Positions 52,215-61,726 of a DNA stretch of 64,000 nt are shown piece after piece. Source of the stretch: Myxococcales bacterium. Lineage in GTDB: Bacteria; Myxococcota_A; Polyangia; Haliangiales; Haliangiaceae. The stretch lies in the NCBI GenBank assembly GCA_016720595.1, contig JADKKI010000016.1, positions 62,001 through 126,000 on the forward strand, read 5' to 3'. Every line of letters starts with the position of its first letter. Position 1 is the stretch's first letter. The notes under the pieces are model-generated. The model had not been told where the DNA came from. It ran no database searches and saw only the letters and a program-made list of their open reading frames with translations. Made by a program: the position numbers and the translations under genes.

Positions 52215-52820
52215 TCAGCTCGTCGCGAGCGCGATCGCCAGCTCTCGCTCGCTGCTCTGGATCGCTCCCTGCACCACGGGGTTCCTGATCAGCTCGGGGT
52301 GTGCGCGGCCGAGATCGACGATCGTCTGATGCGCCGCGCGCACCTGCTCGCGCCACGGCATCACCATCGCATCCACGATCTGCCGCCGCAGCTCGCGCAG
52401 CGTGGCCGCCTCGGGGCTCGTGTTCGCCGGTGCCGGGACGGTGTTCATCATCTTCGCCGCCAGCTGCGTGTAGAGATCAGCCTTCGCGCGCAGCGCCATG
52501 ATCTTCGTCGACGGATCGCCCGCCTCGATCACGCTGTCGAGCAGCGCCAGTGGCGGCGCGACCACGGCATCGATCGCGAGCATCGACTCCTGCCCATCGA
52601 TCAACGAGAGCTCCGCCACGCGGGCATCGGCGATGCAGCCCGCGAGGGCGATCCGCGCCGACATCGCCTGCGAGACCTCGGGCACGTTCGCGCGCTTCGC
52701 GAGCGGACGGCAGCGCTCCGGGGTGTCTCTCTCGACGATCGGCGCCAAGGGGGGCGCGCGCTCGGCGAAGGCCACGGGGGTGAGCAGGCCGAGCGACAGC
52801 AAGGTGGTGAGGACGCGCAT
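52215..52820 (-). CDS. Exported helical protein, unknown
   Basis: A 201-aa protein with a Sec signal (MRVLTTLLSLGLLTPVAFA). The rest is helical with two Cys (ERCRPLAKRANVP, ALAGCIADAR) and no catalytic pattern I can see. Its stop lies 1 bp after the convergent pseudokinase stop. No family recognised. Confidence 0.75.
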   Translation of the reverse strand: MRVLTTLLSLGLLTPVAFAERAPPLAPIVERDTPERCRPLAKRANVPEVSQAMSARIALAGCIADARVAELSLIDGQESMLAIDAVVAPPLALLDSVIEAGDPSTKIMALRAKADLYTQLAAKMMNTVPAPANTSPEAATLRELRRQIVDAMVMPWREQVRAAHQTIVDLGRAHPELIRNPVVQGAIQSSERELAIALATS

Positions 52821-52856
52821 GTCTGGAACAAGTGCACCGGTCGTGCCCTGCGCGTG

Positions 52857-52873
52857 GGCGCTCGGCGAGCGCC
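52857..52873. promoter_or_regulatory. Perfect hairpin in a 220-bp divergent region
   Basis: GGCGCTC and GAGCGCC pair perfectly around GGC. It lies in the gap between the divergent genes at 52820 and 53041 and has no T-run, so it could be an operator or leader structure. No other feature is visible in this gap. Confidence 0.3.
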
Positions 52874-53040
52874 GAGCCTCGGTGAGGACGCGTGCGATCT
52901 GCCCGTGATCGTTCGCATCACCACGGATCTCCCTCGTCGCTCACGTCGCGCGACCCGGCCACGTCGCGATGCGAGGCTGACTCGCCGTGCGCGAGGGCCT
53001 CACCATCGTCGCGGCGATGGGCGACGCGGTACAGTACGGT

Positions 53041-54237
53041 GTGCGCCGCACGCTGCTCTTCCTCGCGATCGCGGCCTGCAAGCACGACGAGGCACCGCCG
53101 CCACCGTCGCCGCCATCGCCACCGCCGACGGCATCGCCGTCGCCATCTGGCGCGGCCGCCGTACCGATCGAGGCCACCACCGGTGCCGCGGAGCTGCTCG
53201 CGGCCGACGGCGCGCCGATGAACCCGGTCTCGATCGCGGAGTACAAGAAGCTGCTCGCGGGCTCGACGGCGGTGGTGGTCGCCACGCAGTTCCCCGCCGG
53301 CCTCTCGCCGATGGCGCGCGCTGGCGTCAACCTGACCGCCCACGGCAAGAACGTCAGCTGGGTGTTCGACGGTGATGCGCGCCGGGGCTACTCGCTGGTC
53401 TATGACGCGAACGCCAACGGCGATCTCCGCGATGACGCGCGGCACGCCTTCGAACCGCGCGCGGGCGTGTTCGAGCTGACGCTGACCCTCGAGGTGCCGG
53501 GCGAGCTCGCGGACTCGGTGCTCCCCGCACCGGTCCGCCTCCGCGTCCGCGATGGCGCGCTGTTCGTGCAGGAGGGCTCGATCCGACGAGGCGTCCTCGC
53601 GCTCCCAGGCGGGCCGATGACGTTCGCCGTGCTGGGCGAGCGCGGGCACTACGGGCTGGACTACCTGATGGTCGCGTTCGATCTCGATCGCAACGGCGTG
53701 CTCGAGCTCCAGCAGCTCGATGCGAAGGAGCAGATCCGCGTGTTCGAGCAAGCGGTGACTCTCGACGATCGCGGCTATGCGTTCTCCGTGGATCCGGAGG
53801 GCAGCACGCTCACGCTGGTGCCGCTCGCCAAGCCGCCGCCGCCACGCGCCACGCTCGCCGTGGGCACGCCCGCGCCCGAGATCGCGATCACGACGTTCGA
53901 GGGTGCGCACGTGCGCCTCTCGGAGCTGCGCGGCAAGGTCGTGCTCGTCGATTTCTGGGCCACGATGTGCCACCCCTGCGTCAAGGCGCTGCCGCGGCTC
54001 GCCGAGCTGCGCGCGAAGCACCACGCGCGAGGCTTCGAGCTGATGGCGATCGCGATGCCCTCGGATGACGTGCGCACGGTGCTCGGCGAGCACGCCGCCG
54101 GGCTCGAGACCGCGGACGAGGCGGCGCAGACCACGTATCGGGTGGATCGGTTCCCGACCTACTTCCTGATCGGGCGCGACGGGACGATCGCGTGCAGTCG
54201 CTGCACGCTCGATGCGATCGAGCCGATGCTCCCCTGA
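53041..54237 (+). CDS. Thioredoxin-fold (TlpA/ResA-like) lipoprotein
   Basis: GTG 53041 puts a compact lipoprotein signal (RRTLLFLAIAAC, then KHDE) at the very N-terminus; starts at 52987 and 53017 in the same frame are possible. A proline-rich spacer and a 200-residue beta-rich domain precede the C-terminal TlpA-type thioredoxin domain (about 270-398): VGTPAPEIAITTFEG, LVDFWATMCHPCVKALPRL with the CxxC, and the cis-Pro region DRFPTYFLIGRDG. Such proteins reduce disulfides in the periplasm, often for cytochrome c maturation. The middle domain has an EF-hand-like loop (DLDRNGVLELQQ). Confidence 0.85.
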   Translation: MRRTLLFLAIAACKHDEAPPPPSPPSPPPTASPSPSGAAAVPIEATTGAAELLAADGAPMNPVSIAEYKKLLAGSTAVVVATQFPAGLSPMARAGVNLTAHGKNVSWVFDGDARRGYSLVYDANANGDLRDDARHAFEPRAGVFELTLTLEVPGELADSVLPAPVRLRVRDGALFVQEGSIRRGVLALPGGPMTFAVLGERGHYGLDYLMVAFDLDRNGVLELQQLDAKEQIRVFEQAVTLDDRGYAFSVDPEGSTLTLVPLAKPPPPRATLAVGTPAPEIAITTFEGAHVRLSELRGKVVLVDFWATMCHPCVKALPRLAELRAKHHARGFELMAIAMPSDDVRTVLGEHAAGLETADEAAQTTYRVDRFPTYFLIGRDGTIACSRCTLDAIEPMLP

Positions 54238-54252
54238 GCGCGAAAACGCGCC

Positions 54253-55013
54253 CTACGCCGTCCGTGGACGATCGACCATCCCGAACGTGGCGCGCGCGGC
54301 CGCGTGCATCGCGGTGGGCGTCCCGTGCTCGTCGCGCACCACGTGCGGCGGCTCGAGCACCGGCGCCCCGCCGGCCTCGCTCGCGGCGCGGCACGCGAAC
54401 AGCGAGAACAGCGGTGCGGCACCCACGCGCGGGATCACGTCGCGCGAGCGGATCACGGCGAGGTCGGCGGCGGCGACCGCGGCCTCGGCGCGCGCGCGCT
54501 GCACCGTGGGGAAGCAGAACACGAAGCGTCCACCGTCAGCGAGGTGGGCACGGGCCGCGCGCGCATAGTCCCGGATGTCGCCGCGCAGCTCGAACCGTGC
54601 GTGCGCCTTCTGCGAGTCCGCGGGGACCACGCCCTCGGAGACATCCCAGTACGGCGGGCTGCCCGTGATCAAATCGAACTTCGGATCGAGGTGTAGCTCG
54701 CGCAGATCGCCGTGGATCGCGCGCACACGGTCGCCGAGCCCGTTGCGCGCGATGTTGCCCTCGAGCAGCGCGAAGCTCACCTCCTGTGCCTCGATGGCGA
54801 CCAGGGTGGCATCCGGGGTCGCGCGCCACAGCGCGAGCAGGCCCACGCCACCGATGCCGGCGCCGAGATCGAGCAGCCGCCTCGCCGCAGGTGCGGTCTC
54901 GGCCGCGTACCAGCCGGTGAGCAGATCGTCGGTCGAGTGGCGGTGCCCCTTCACGCGCTGCGCGATCGACCAACCCGAAGTCAGGGCGTCGATCGTGACC
55001 GCGTCGGCCTCGC

Positions 55014-55017
<4 letters not shown>
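54253..55017 (-). CDS. tRNA1(Val) adenine-N6-methyltransferase-like enzyme
   Basis: A 254-aa Rossmann SAM-dependent methyltransferase. GTG 55017 overlaps the mmsA stop (GTGA). Motifs: KGHRHSTDDLLTGWYA, SAM-binding LLDLGAGIGGVGLLAL, acidic VAIEAQEVS, and the catalytic GSPPYWDVSEG (usually NPPY in TrmN6/YfiC; Ser replaces Asn here). FVFCFPTVQRARAE follows. This pattern matches the YfiC family that modifies A37 of tRNA1(Val). The NPPY-to-SPPY change is tolerated in other N6 methyltransferases, so activity is plausible. Confidence 0.8.
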
Positions 55018-56510
<1,493 letters not shown>

Positions 56511-56569
56511 GGGGGACTAGCCGTACCACGCCCGGGCCGAAACCCGCGAGCTGCGCGTGAGCCGTGAAA

Positions 56570-56606
56570 GTTGCACGAAAGCAACTGGCGAGCATTGTCG
56601 TGCAAC
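56570..56606. promoter_or_regulatory. Perfect 9-bp inverted repeat between mmsA and the lipoprotein gene
   Basis: GTTGCACGA (56570-56578) and TCGTGCAAC (56598-56606) are exact reverse complements separated by 19 bp. The region is 165 bp of divergent intergenic DNA. The dyad lies 59 bp upstream of the mmsA start and 69 bp upstream of the other gene, a natural place for a dimeric repressor to control both. Regulator identity is unknown. Confidence 0.5.
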
Positions 56607-56675
56607 TCCGCCGCGGCTAACCGAGCCTGGCGCCACGGCCGGTTCTGGTACGAACCGTGCTCATTCGGTGAGCCG

Positions 56676-59018
56676 ATGATGAAGCCTTGGTGGGTCGTGG
56701 TCGTGGTCGCGGCGGGCTGTGACGCCGTGGAGCCAGAGGACGATAACCTCGATGGCCTCGTGACGCAGGCGGTGACCGCCGGTCCGCGGATCGTCATCAA
56801 CGAGTTCATGCCGGGGACCAGCGGCAAGATCGAGCTCTACAACGCCGGCGACGCGCCTGCCTCGCTCGCCGGGTGGCAGGTCGATGACATCGCGGGCGGC
56901 TATGCACCCAAGAGCGTCGGCAGCGTGACGCTCGCGCCGGGTGCGTACTTCTCGATCGGCTACGCGGGCGTCAACACCGCGAGCGTCGATGAGGTCCGCG
57001 TGCTCGATGCCTCGGGCGTGGTGCAGGACACCCACAGCAACTTCTACGCGGGGAGCTCGCTGCTCGGCCTGTGCTTCGGCCGGCTGCCCGATGGCGGCGC
57101 GTGGGCGGCACAGGCGATGGCGTGCAGCCCGGGTGCGACCAATGGCTGCGCGGCGAGCGGCGCCTGTGATGACGGGAACGCGTGTACGACGGGGGAAACG
57201 ATCCAGTCCGGCAGCTGTGCGTGTGGCGGGGGCGCCACCGTGAGCTGCGATGATGGCAACGCGGGCACGACGGACTCGTGCAGCGCCCAGACCGGGTGTG
57301 CTCACACACCCGTCAACTGCGATGACGCCAACGCGTGTACGACCGATGCTCCGGATGCCGTGCTCGGCTGCACGCACGCGGCGGTCAGCTGCGACGATGG
57401 CGACGCGAGCACCACGGATGCGTGCGATGCGATCAACGGCTGCGCGCACACGCCGATCGCCTGCGACGATGGCAACGCGTGCACGGCCGATGCGCCGGAT
57501 CCGGCGAAGGGCTGCACGCACGCCCCGCTCGTCGACGGGACCCCGTGCGGCAACGGCGACGCGTGCCGGGCCGGGACGTGCACGGCGCCGCCGACCGCAC
57601 CCGATCACGCCGAGCTGCTCGCGATGCCGCGCCGCGACAAGGTGCTCCTGCAAGGCACGGTCGTGCTGCCGGACTCGTTCTTCGAGGGCGAGGTCCTGAT
57701 CGAGGGCGACACGATCACGTGCGTGGCTCCGTCCTGCGCGAGCGTGGCCCAGGTGATCGACGCCGCGGTGGTCCGCACCAACGGCCTCATCCTCCCGGGC
57801 CTCGTCGACGCCCACAACCACATCCTGTTCGACATCTTCGACGAGACCCACTGGTCTCCGATCAAGGCCTACGGCAACCACAACCAGTGGACCGCCGAAG
57901 CGAAGTACAAGGCGCTGGTCGATACCAAGCAGTACCTGAACGGCGAGGGCTCACCGGCGAACTACGGCTGCGAGATGGACAAGTACGGCGAGCTCAAGGC
58001 GCTGATCGCCGGCACGACCTCAGTGCAGGGCTCGGCGAACCCGGGCAACAAGGCCTGCTATGGCTCGCTGGCGCGCACGATCGATCAGTCGCCGAACGGC
58101 CTCGGCTTCGATCACATGCAGACCGCCTCGCTGTTCCCCAACACGAGCGCCGCCAACGGCGTGTGCGCGAACATCGCGAGCAACGAGACCACCGCGTACG
58201 TGATCCACGTCGGCGAGGGCGTCGATGCCACCGCGCGCGCGGAGCTCGGGAAGCTCGGCACGATCTCCACCACGCCGCAGTGCCTGCTCGCGCCGCAGAC
58301 CACGGTGATCCACGGCACGGCGTTCGGCGATGCCGAGCTGACCACGATGGCGAGCCACGGGATGAACCTCGTGTGGTCCCCGCGCTCGAACGTGTTCCTC
58401 TACGGCGGCGGCACCGATCTGACCAAGACGGCGAATATCCCGCTCGCGCTGTCCAAGGGGATCAACGTCGCGCTCGCGCCGGACTGGTCGATCGGTGGCA
58501 GCCAGAACATGCTCGACGAGCTGCGGTTCGCCGACGTCGTCGACAACGCCGCCTGGGGTGATCAACTCTCGCCGCAGCGGCTGTTCCAGATGGCCACGAT
58601 CAACGCCGCCCGCGCGCTCGGGCTCGGCGCGGTCCTCGGCTCGCTCGAGGTCGGCAAGAAGGCCGACGTCATGGTGATCGCGGGCGATGCCGCGGATCCG
58701 TACGCGTCGCTCCTGCGCGCCACCCCGCGCGACGTGCGGCTCGTGATGGTCGGTGGTGCCACGCTCTACGGTGACTCGGCCGTGTCCGCGCTCGGCGCAC
58801 CGGCCCCGGGCTGCGAGGCGCTCGACATCTGCGGCGGCGCGAAGTTCGCGTGCGTCGCGCAGGCAGGTGGCACCGCGACCAACAAGCTCGGGCAATCGTT
58901 CGCCGAGATCCGGTCGAGCCTCGATGCCGGCCTCGCGGCCTACGATGCGATGGATCTCTCGCCGTACAACTTCGCGCCGATCACGCCGCTCGTCCGCTGC
59001 CCTGCCGCCGCACCGTGA
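56676..59018 (+). CDS. Lamin-tail / Cys-rich / amidohydrolase fusion lipoprotein
   Basis: ATG 56676 gives 780 aa with a lipoprotein-like signal (MMKPWWVVVVVAAGC). Residues 38-140 form a lamin-tail-type domain (GPRIVINEFMPGTSGKIELY, AGWQVDDIAGG). Residues 160-310 are Cys-rich repeats of the CDDGNACTTD / GCAHTP type. Residues 315-780 are an amidohydrolase: metal-binding LVDAHNHILFD, HVGEGVDATARAE, TVIHGTAFGDAE and LAPDWSIGGSQNML with the Asp, then NAARALGLGAVLGSLEVGKK. All metal ligands are visible. Such enzymes act on cyclic amides or deaminate rings. The substrate is unknown, and surface display is inferred from the N-terminal modules. Confidence 0.88.
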   Translation: MMKPWWVVVVVAAGCDAVEPEDDNLDGLVTQAVTAGPRIVINEFMPGTSGKIELYNAGDAPASLAGWQVDDIAGGYAPKSVGSVTLAPGAYFSIGYAGVNTASVDEVRVLDASGVVQDTHSNFYAGSSLLGLCFGRLPDGGAWAAQAMACSPGATNGCAASGACDDGNACTTGETIQSGSCACGGGATVSCDDGNAGTTDSCSAQTGCAHTPVNCDDANACTTDAPDAVLGCTHAAVSCDDGDASTTDACDAINGCAHTPIACDDGNACTADAPDPAKGCTHAPLVDGTPCGNGDACRAGTCTAPPTAPDHAELLAMPRRDKVLLQGTVVLPDSFFEGEVLIEGDTITCVAPSCASVAQVIDAAVVRTNGLILPGLVDAHNHILFDIFDETHWSPIKAYGNHNQWTAEAKYKALVDTKQYLNGEGSPANYGCEMDKYGELKALIAGTTSVQGSANPGNKACYGSLARTIDQSPNGLGFDHMQTASLFPNTSAANGVCANIASNETTAYVIHVGEGVDATARAELGKLGTISTTPQCLLAPQTTVIHGTAFGDAELTTMASHGMNLVWSPRSNVFLYGGGTDLTKTANIPLALSKGINVALAPDWSIGGSQNMLDELRFADVVDNAAWGDQLSPQRLFQMATINAARALGLGAVLGSLEVGKKADVMVIAGDAADPYASLLRATPRDVRLVMVGGATLYGDSAVSALGAPAPGCEALDICGGAKFACVAQAGGTATNKLGQSFAEIRSSLDAGLAAYDAMDLSPYNFAPITPLVRCPAAAP

Positions 59019-59021
59019 CCG

Positions 59022-59672
59022 TCACGCGTCCGCGGCCCGTGGGCGCAAGGCCTGGCGTCGCCCGGCGATCAGGTGCCAGCCAAGCACCCCGAGCACGCCA
59101 GCGAAGAAGATCCCGATGTAGAGCGAGCCGAGCTGCGGATAGCTCGAGGTGGTGAAGTTCGCGATGTGCTTGGTCCCGAAGATCGCCGGTGTGAAAGGTT
59201 CGAGCTTGATCGGCGCATCGGGATCGAGGTTGTGCCCGAACACGTAGAGCTTGTAGACGAACTTCCCGAACGCGAACACGCCGACGTAGAGCGCGAGCAC
59301 CGCGAGGTCCACCAGCGAGCGCACGTTGCCGATCGCCGCGCACCGCAGCGTGAGCACGATCAACAGGCCGAGGGCGAACGGGATCCAGTCGAGATCCGAG
59401 AGCTCGGCGCGGTCGATCTTGTGCATCCCGATGTAGTGGTTGAGCGTGTTGATCTCCTTGATGTGCTGGCCGTGGTTCCCGCCGTCGATCTTGTGGGCGT
59501 AGATCTCCATGTACAGCCCGTCCGGGTACTGCGGCGCCGTCATCGAGATCTTCCACAGTGGCTGGGTCATGGTGAGCGCCAGCGGGATCACGATCAGCAA
59601 GAGGATCAGCCGCGACCACATGAACAGCGGGCGGTCGAGGAAGGCATAGAACTTGTCGATGGCGAGCTGCAT
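59022..59672 (-). CDS. Nos-associated membrane protein
   Basis: A 216-aa protein with 4 hydrophobic helices. The first loop holds APQYPDGLYMEIYAHKI and IKEINTLNHYIGMHKI. I know this APQYPxGL ... LNHYIGM pattern from a conserved membrane protein found beside nosL/nosY in nos clusters of many bacteria. It is the last gene of the leftward nos operon and starts 12 bp after nosY. Its biochemical job is unknown; a role in copper supply or electron transfer to NosZ is inferred from context. Confidence 0.8.
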   Translation of the reverse strand: MQLAIDKFYAFLDRPLFMWSRLILLLIVIPLALTMTQPLWKISMTAPQYPDGLYMEIYAHKIDGGNHGQHIKEINTLNHYIGMHKIDRAELSDLDWIPFALGLLIVLTLRCAAIGNVRSLVDLAVLALYVGVFAFGKFVYKLYVFGHNLDPDAPIKLEPFTPAIFGTKHIANFTTSSYPQLGSLYIGIFFAGVLGVLGWHLIAGRRQALRPRAADA

Positions 59673-59684
59673 GACGGAACTCCT

Positions 59685-60524
59685 TCAGATGCGATCGCTG
59701 CGGCGAAACCCGAGGTACGCGATCGTCCACGCCCCGAGCCCGACGATCGCGGGCCACGCCACACCGATCGCGAACAACGCGCCCGCGCCGACCCGGTTGG
59801 CGAGATAGAAGCCGACCGGACCGAACGTCGACAGCTCCGGCTGGAGGTGCGAGAGCAGGGCGAGGCGTGCGGCCTCCACGGGGTTGAGCACCGCGAGTGT
59901 GAACACCGCGTGGGGATCGAGCCGCCACTTGAGCATCAACCCGATCAGCCCGAAGTCGAGGAGGGCCACGCCGAGGGCCCAGGTGAGCACCAGGTACGTG
60001 ATCACCCGCGCCGGGTTGCGGACGAACACCGAGATCGCGGCACCGATGCCGGCGAAGGCGAGGAGCAGCGATGCGGAGACCGCGAGGCTGCGCCCGATGT
60101 ACGGCCACGGGATCGGGTCGTCGTGGACCAGCTGCCCCCACAGGCCGATCCCGACCATCACGCCCGCGAGGGGGACGACGAGCGCCAGGTAACGCACGCC
60201 GCACACGGCGAGGAACCACGCGCCGGGCGATAGCGGCTGGCTGAACAGCAGCTCGAGTGAGCCATCCTCTCGCGCGCGCTGCACCGCGGGCGCGAGCGCC
60301 ATCAGCGCGATCAGCGGCAGGACGAGGATCAGCGCGTGCGAGAACGAGAGCAACACCCGGCTGGTCCCCGTGAAGCCGAGGATCGACGACTCGCGGACCC
60401 CGACGGTGAGCAGGACGCCGCCGAGGATCGCGTAGGTCGCGACGCAGAACCAGATCCAGCGCGAGCGCAGGACCTCGGCGAAGTCGAGACGTGCAGCCGC
60501 GCGGAGTTGTCGTCCGAAGCTCAT
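59685..60524 (-). CDS. nosY: Nos ABC transporter permease NosY
   Basis: A 279-aa ABC-2-type permease with 6 hydrophobic helices (YAILGGVLLTVGV, ALILVLPLIALMALAPAV, VPLAGVMVGIGLWGQL, SASLLLAFAGIGAAISVF). The motif REDGSLELLFSQPLSPGAW is typical of NosY. With NosF and NosD it forms the transporter that supplies sulfur for the CuZ centre of nitrous oxide reductase. Its ATG overlaps the stop of the nosL remnant. Confidence 0.9.
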   Translation of the reverse strand: MSFGRQLRAAARLDFAEVLRSRWIWFCVATYAILGGVLLTVGVRESSILGFTGTSRVLLSFSHALILVLPLIALMALAPAVQRAREDGSLELLFSQPLSPGAWFLAVCGVRYLALVVPLAGVMVGIGLWGQLVHDDPIPWPYIGRSLAVSASLLLAFAGIGAAISVFVRNPARVITYLVLTWALGVALLDFGLIGLMLKWRLDPHAVFTLAVLNPVEAARLALLSHLQPELSTFGPVGFYLANRVGAGALFAIGVAWPAIVGLGAWTIAYLGFRRSDRI

Positions 60525-60852
60525 CGCATCTCCTCTTGCGCGTGGGGCTGGGTGGCGGTGCGTCGCGCAGCCGCGAGATCGATCGCATCGGGCGTGCCGG
60601 GCTCGACGGCCACCAGGCCCGATCCCATCGGGGTGGTGCCGTGCGTGGTGTGTCCTCCGTGATCAGCTGGGCGGCGTGGAGCGGATCACCGATCAACATC
60701 TGACAGTGCGCGCACGCCTGCCGGCTCCACTCGATCGGCTGGACCTCGTCGGGGATGGAGCGCCCACCGCGGACCACGAGGATCACGCCGATCACGGCGG
60801 TGACCACGAGCCCGCCGAGGCCGATCCGGAACCATGGAAGCTCACGCGCCAC
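60521..60852 (-). pseudogene. nosL: NosL copper chaperone remnant with internal deletion
   Basis: GTG 60852 starts VARELPWFRIGLGGLVVTAV (membrane anchor), then the NosL copper-site motif CAHCQMLIGDPLHAAQLITED. The frame is then lost near 60650-60656. The other frame resumes with HTTHGTTPMGSGLVAVEPG, the expected NosL C-terminal motif, and ends at the TGA overlapping nosY. About 55-60 codons of the middle of NosL are missing, and the remaining 332 bp are not a multiple of three. NosL delivers copper to NosZ, so the gene as written should not work. A real deletion or an assembly collapse are both possible. Confidence 0.75.
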
Positions 60853-61726
60853 GGTGGCTCTCCCCTCGGAGCTCGACCAGATCGACGTCGCGGACCACCA
60901 GGTCGAGCAGCTCGCTCCCCAGCGCGCCGAGCGCCGCGGGGACGAGGGCCAGCTTCGCCTCGCGGTCGACGCTCCGGCTCCACCACCCGTTCGCACCAGC
61001 CGCGAAGCCATGCTCGGCCAGCCAGCCGCCGCCTGCGTCCTCGGCCGCGACCCGCAGCTCGAGCAGCGAGCCCACCCTCTGCGCGAGGTAGTGCGCAGCG
61101 TCCCCGTTGTAGATCAGCTTGCCCTCCTCGAGAGCGACCACGTGATCGACCAGCGATCGGATCTCCTCGAGCCGGTGCGAGCACAGGATCAACGTCGCGT
61201 CGCCCGCGAGCTCGCGCTGGAGCTCGAAGAACCGGCCCCGCGCCTCGGCGTCGAGGCTGGCCGTCGGCTCGTCGAGGATCAGCAGCTCCGGTCGCACGGC
61301 GAGAGCGAGGGCGATCAACAGCTTCTGCTTGGAGCCTCCCGACAGGCTGCGGAACGGTCGGCTCGCCACGTCGTCGAGCTTCAGATCGAGACGCATCGCG
61401 ATCTCGCGGATCTCGTGGATCTCGAGGCCGCGGAGCTCGCTGATCGCGCGGACCAGATCACCGCAGCTCGCGGCCATCTGCGGCGCGATCTGCGGCACGT
61501 ACGCGATCCGCGGCGCGAGCGCGGCCCGGCTGATCGGGGCGTCGTCGACGCGGACCTCACCCCGGTGCTGCACGAGGCCGAGCAGCACCCGGATCAACGT
61601 GGTCTTGCCCGAGCCGTTCGGCCCGATCAGCGCGATCTTCGCGCCGGGCGGGAGGTCGAGATCGATGCCACGGAGCGCGTGGACCTTGCCGAATCGCTTG
61701 TCGACCTTGGAGAGCTGGAGCTTCAT
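60842..61726 (-). CDS. nosF: Nos ABC transporter ATPase NosF
   Basis: A 294-aa ABC ATPase. Walker A GPNGSGKTTLIRVLLG, signature LSGGSKQKLLIALAL, Walker B ELLILDEPTASLDAEA and the switch His in LILCSHR are all present. Position between nosD and nosY identifies it as NosF, the ATPase of the CuZ-maturation transporter. The start overlaps the nosD stop (ATGA), and the 3' end overlaps the nosL start by 11 bp, so the cluster is translationally coupled. Confidence 0.92.
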   Translation of the reverse strand: MKLQLSKVDKRFGKVHALRGIDLDLPPGAKIALIGPNGSGKTTLIRVLLGLVQHRGEVRVDDAPISRAALAPRIAYVPQIAPQMAASCGDLVRAISELRGLEIHEIREIAMRLDLKLDDVASRPFRSLSGGSKQKLLIALALAVRPELLILDEPTASLDAEARGRFFELQRELAGDATLILCSHRLEEIRSLVDHVVALEEGKLIYNGDAAHYLAQRVGSLLELRVAAEDAGGGWLAEHGFAAGANGWWSRSVDREAKLALVPAALGALGSELLDLVVRDVDLVELRGESHRGA

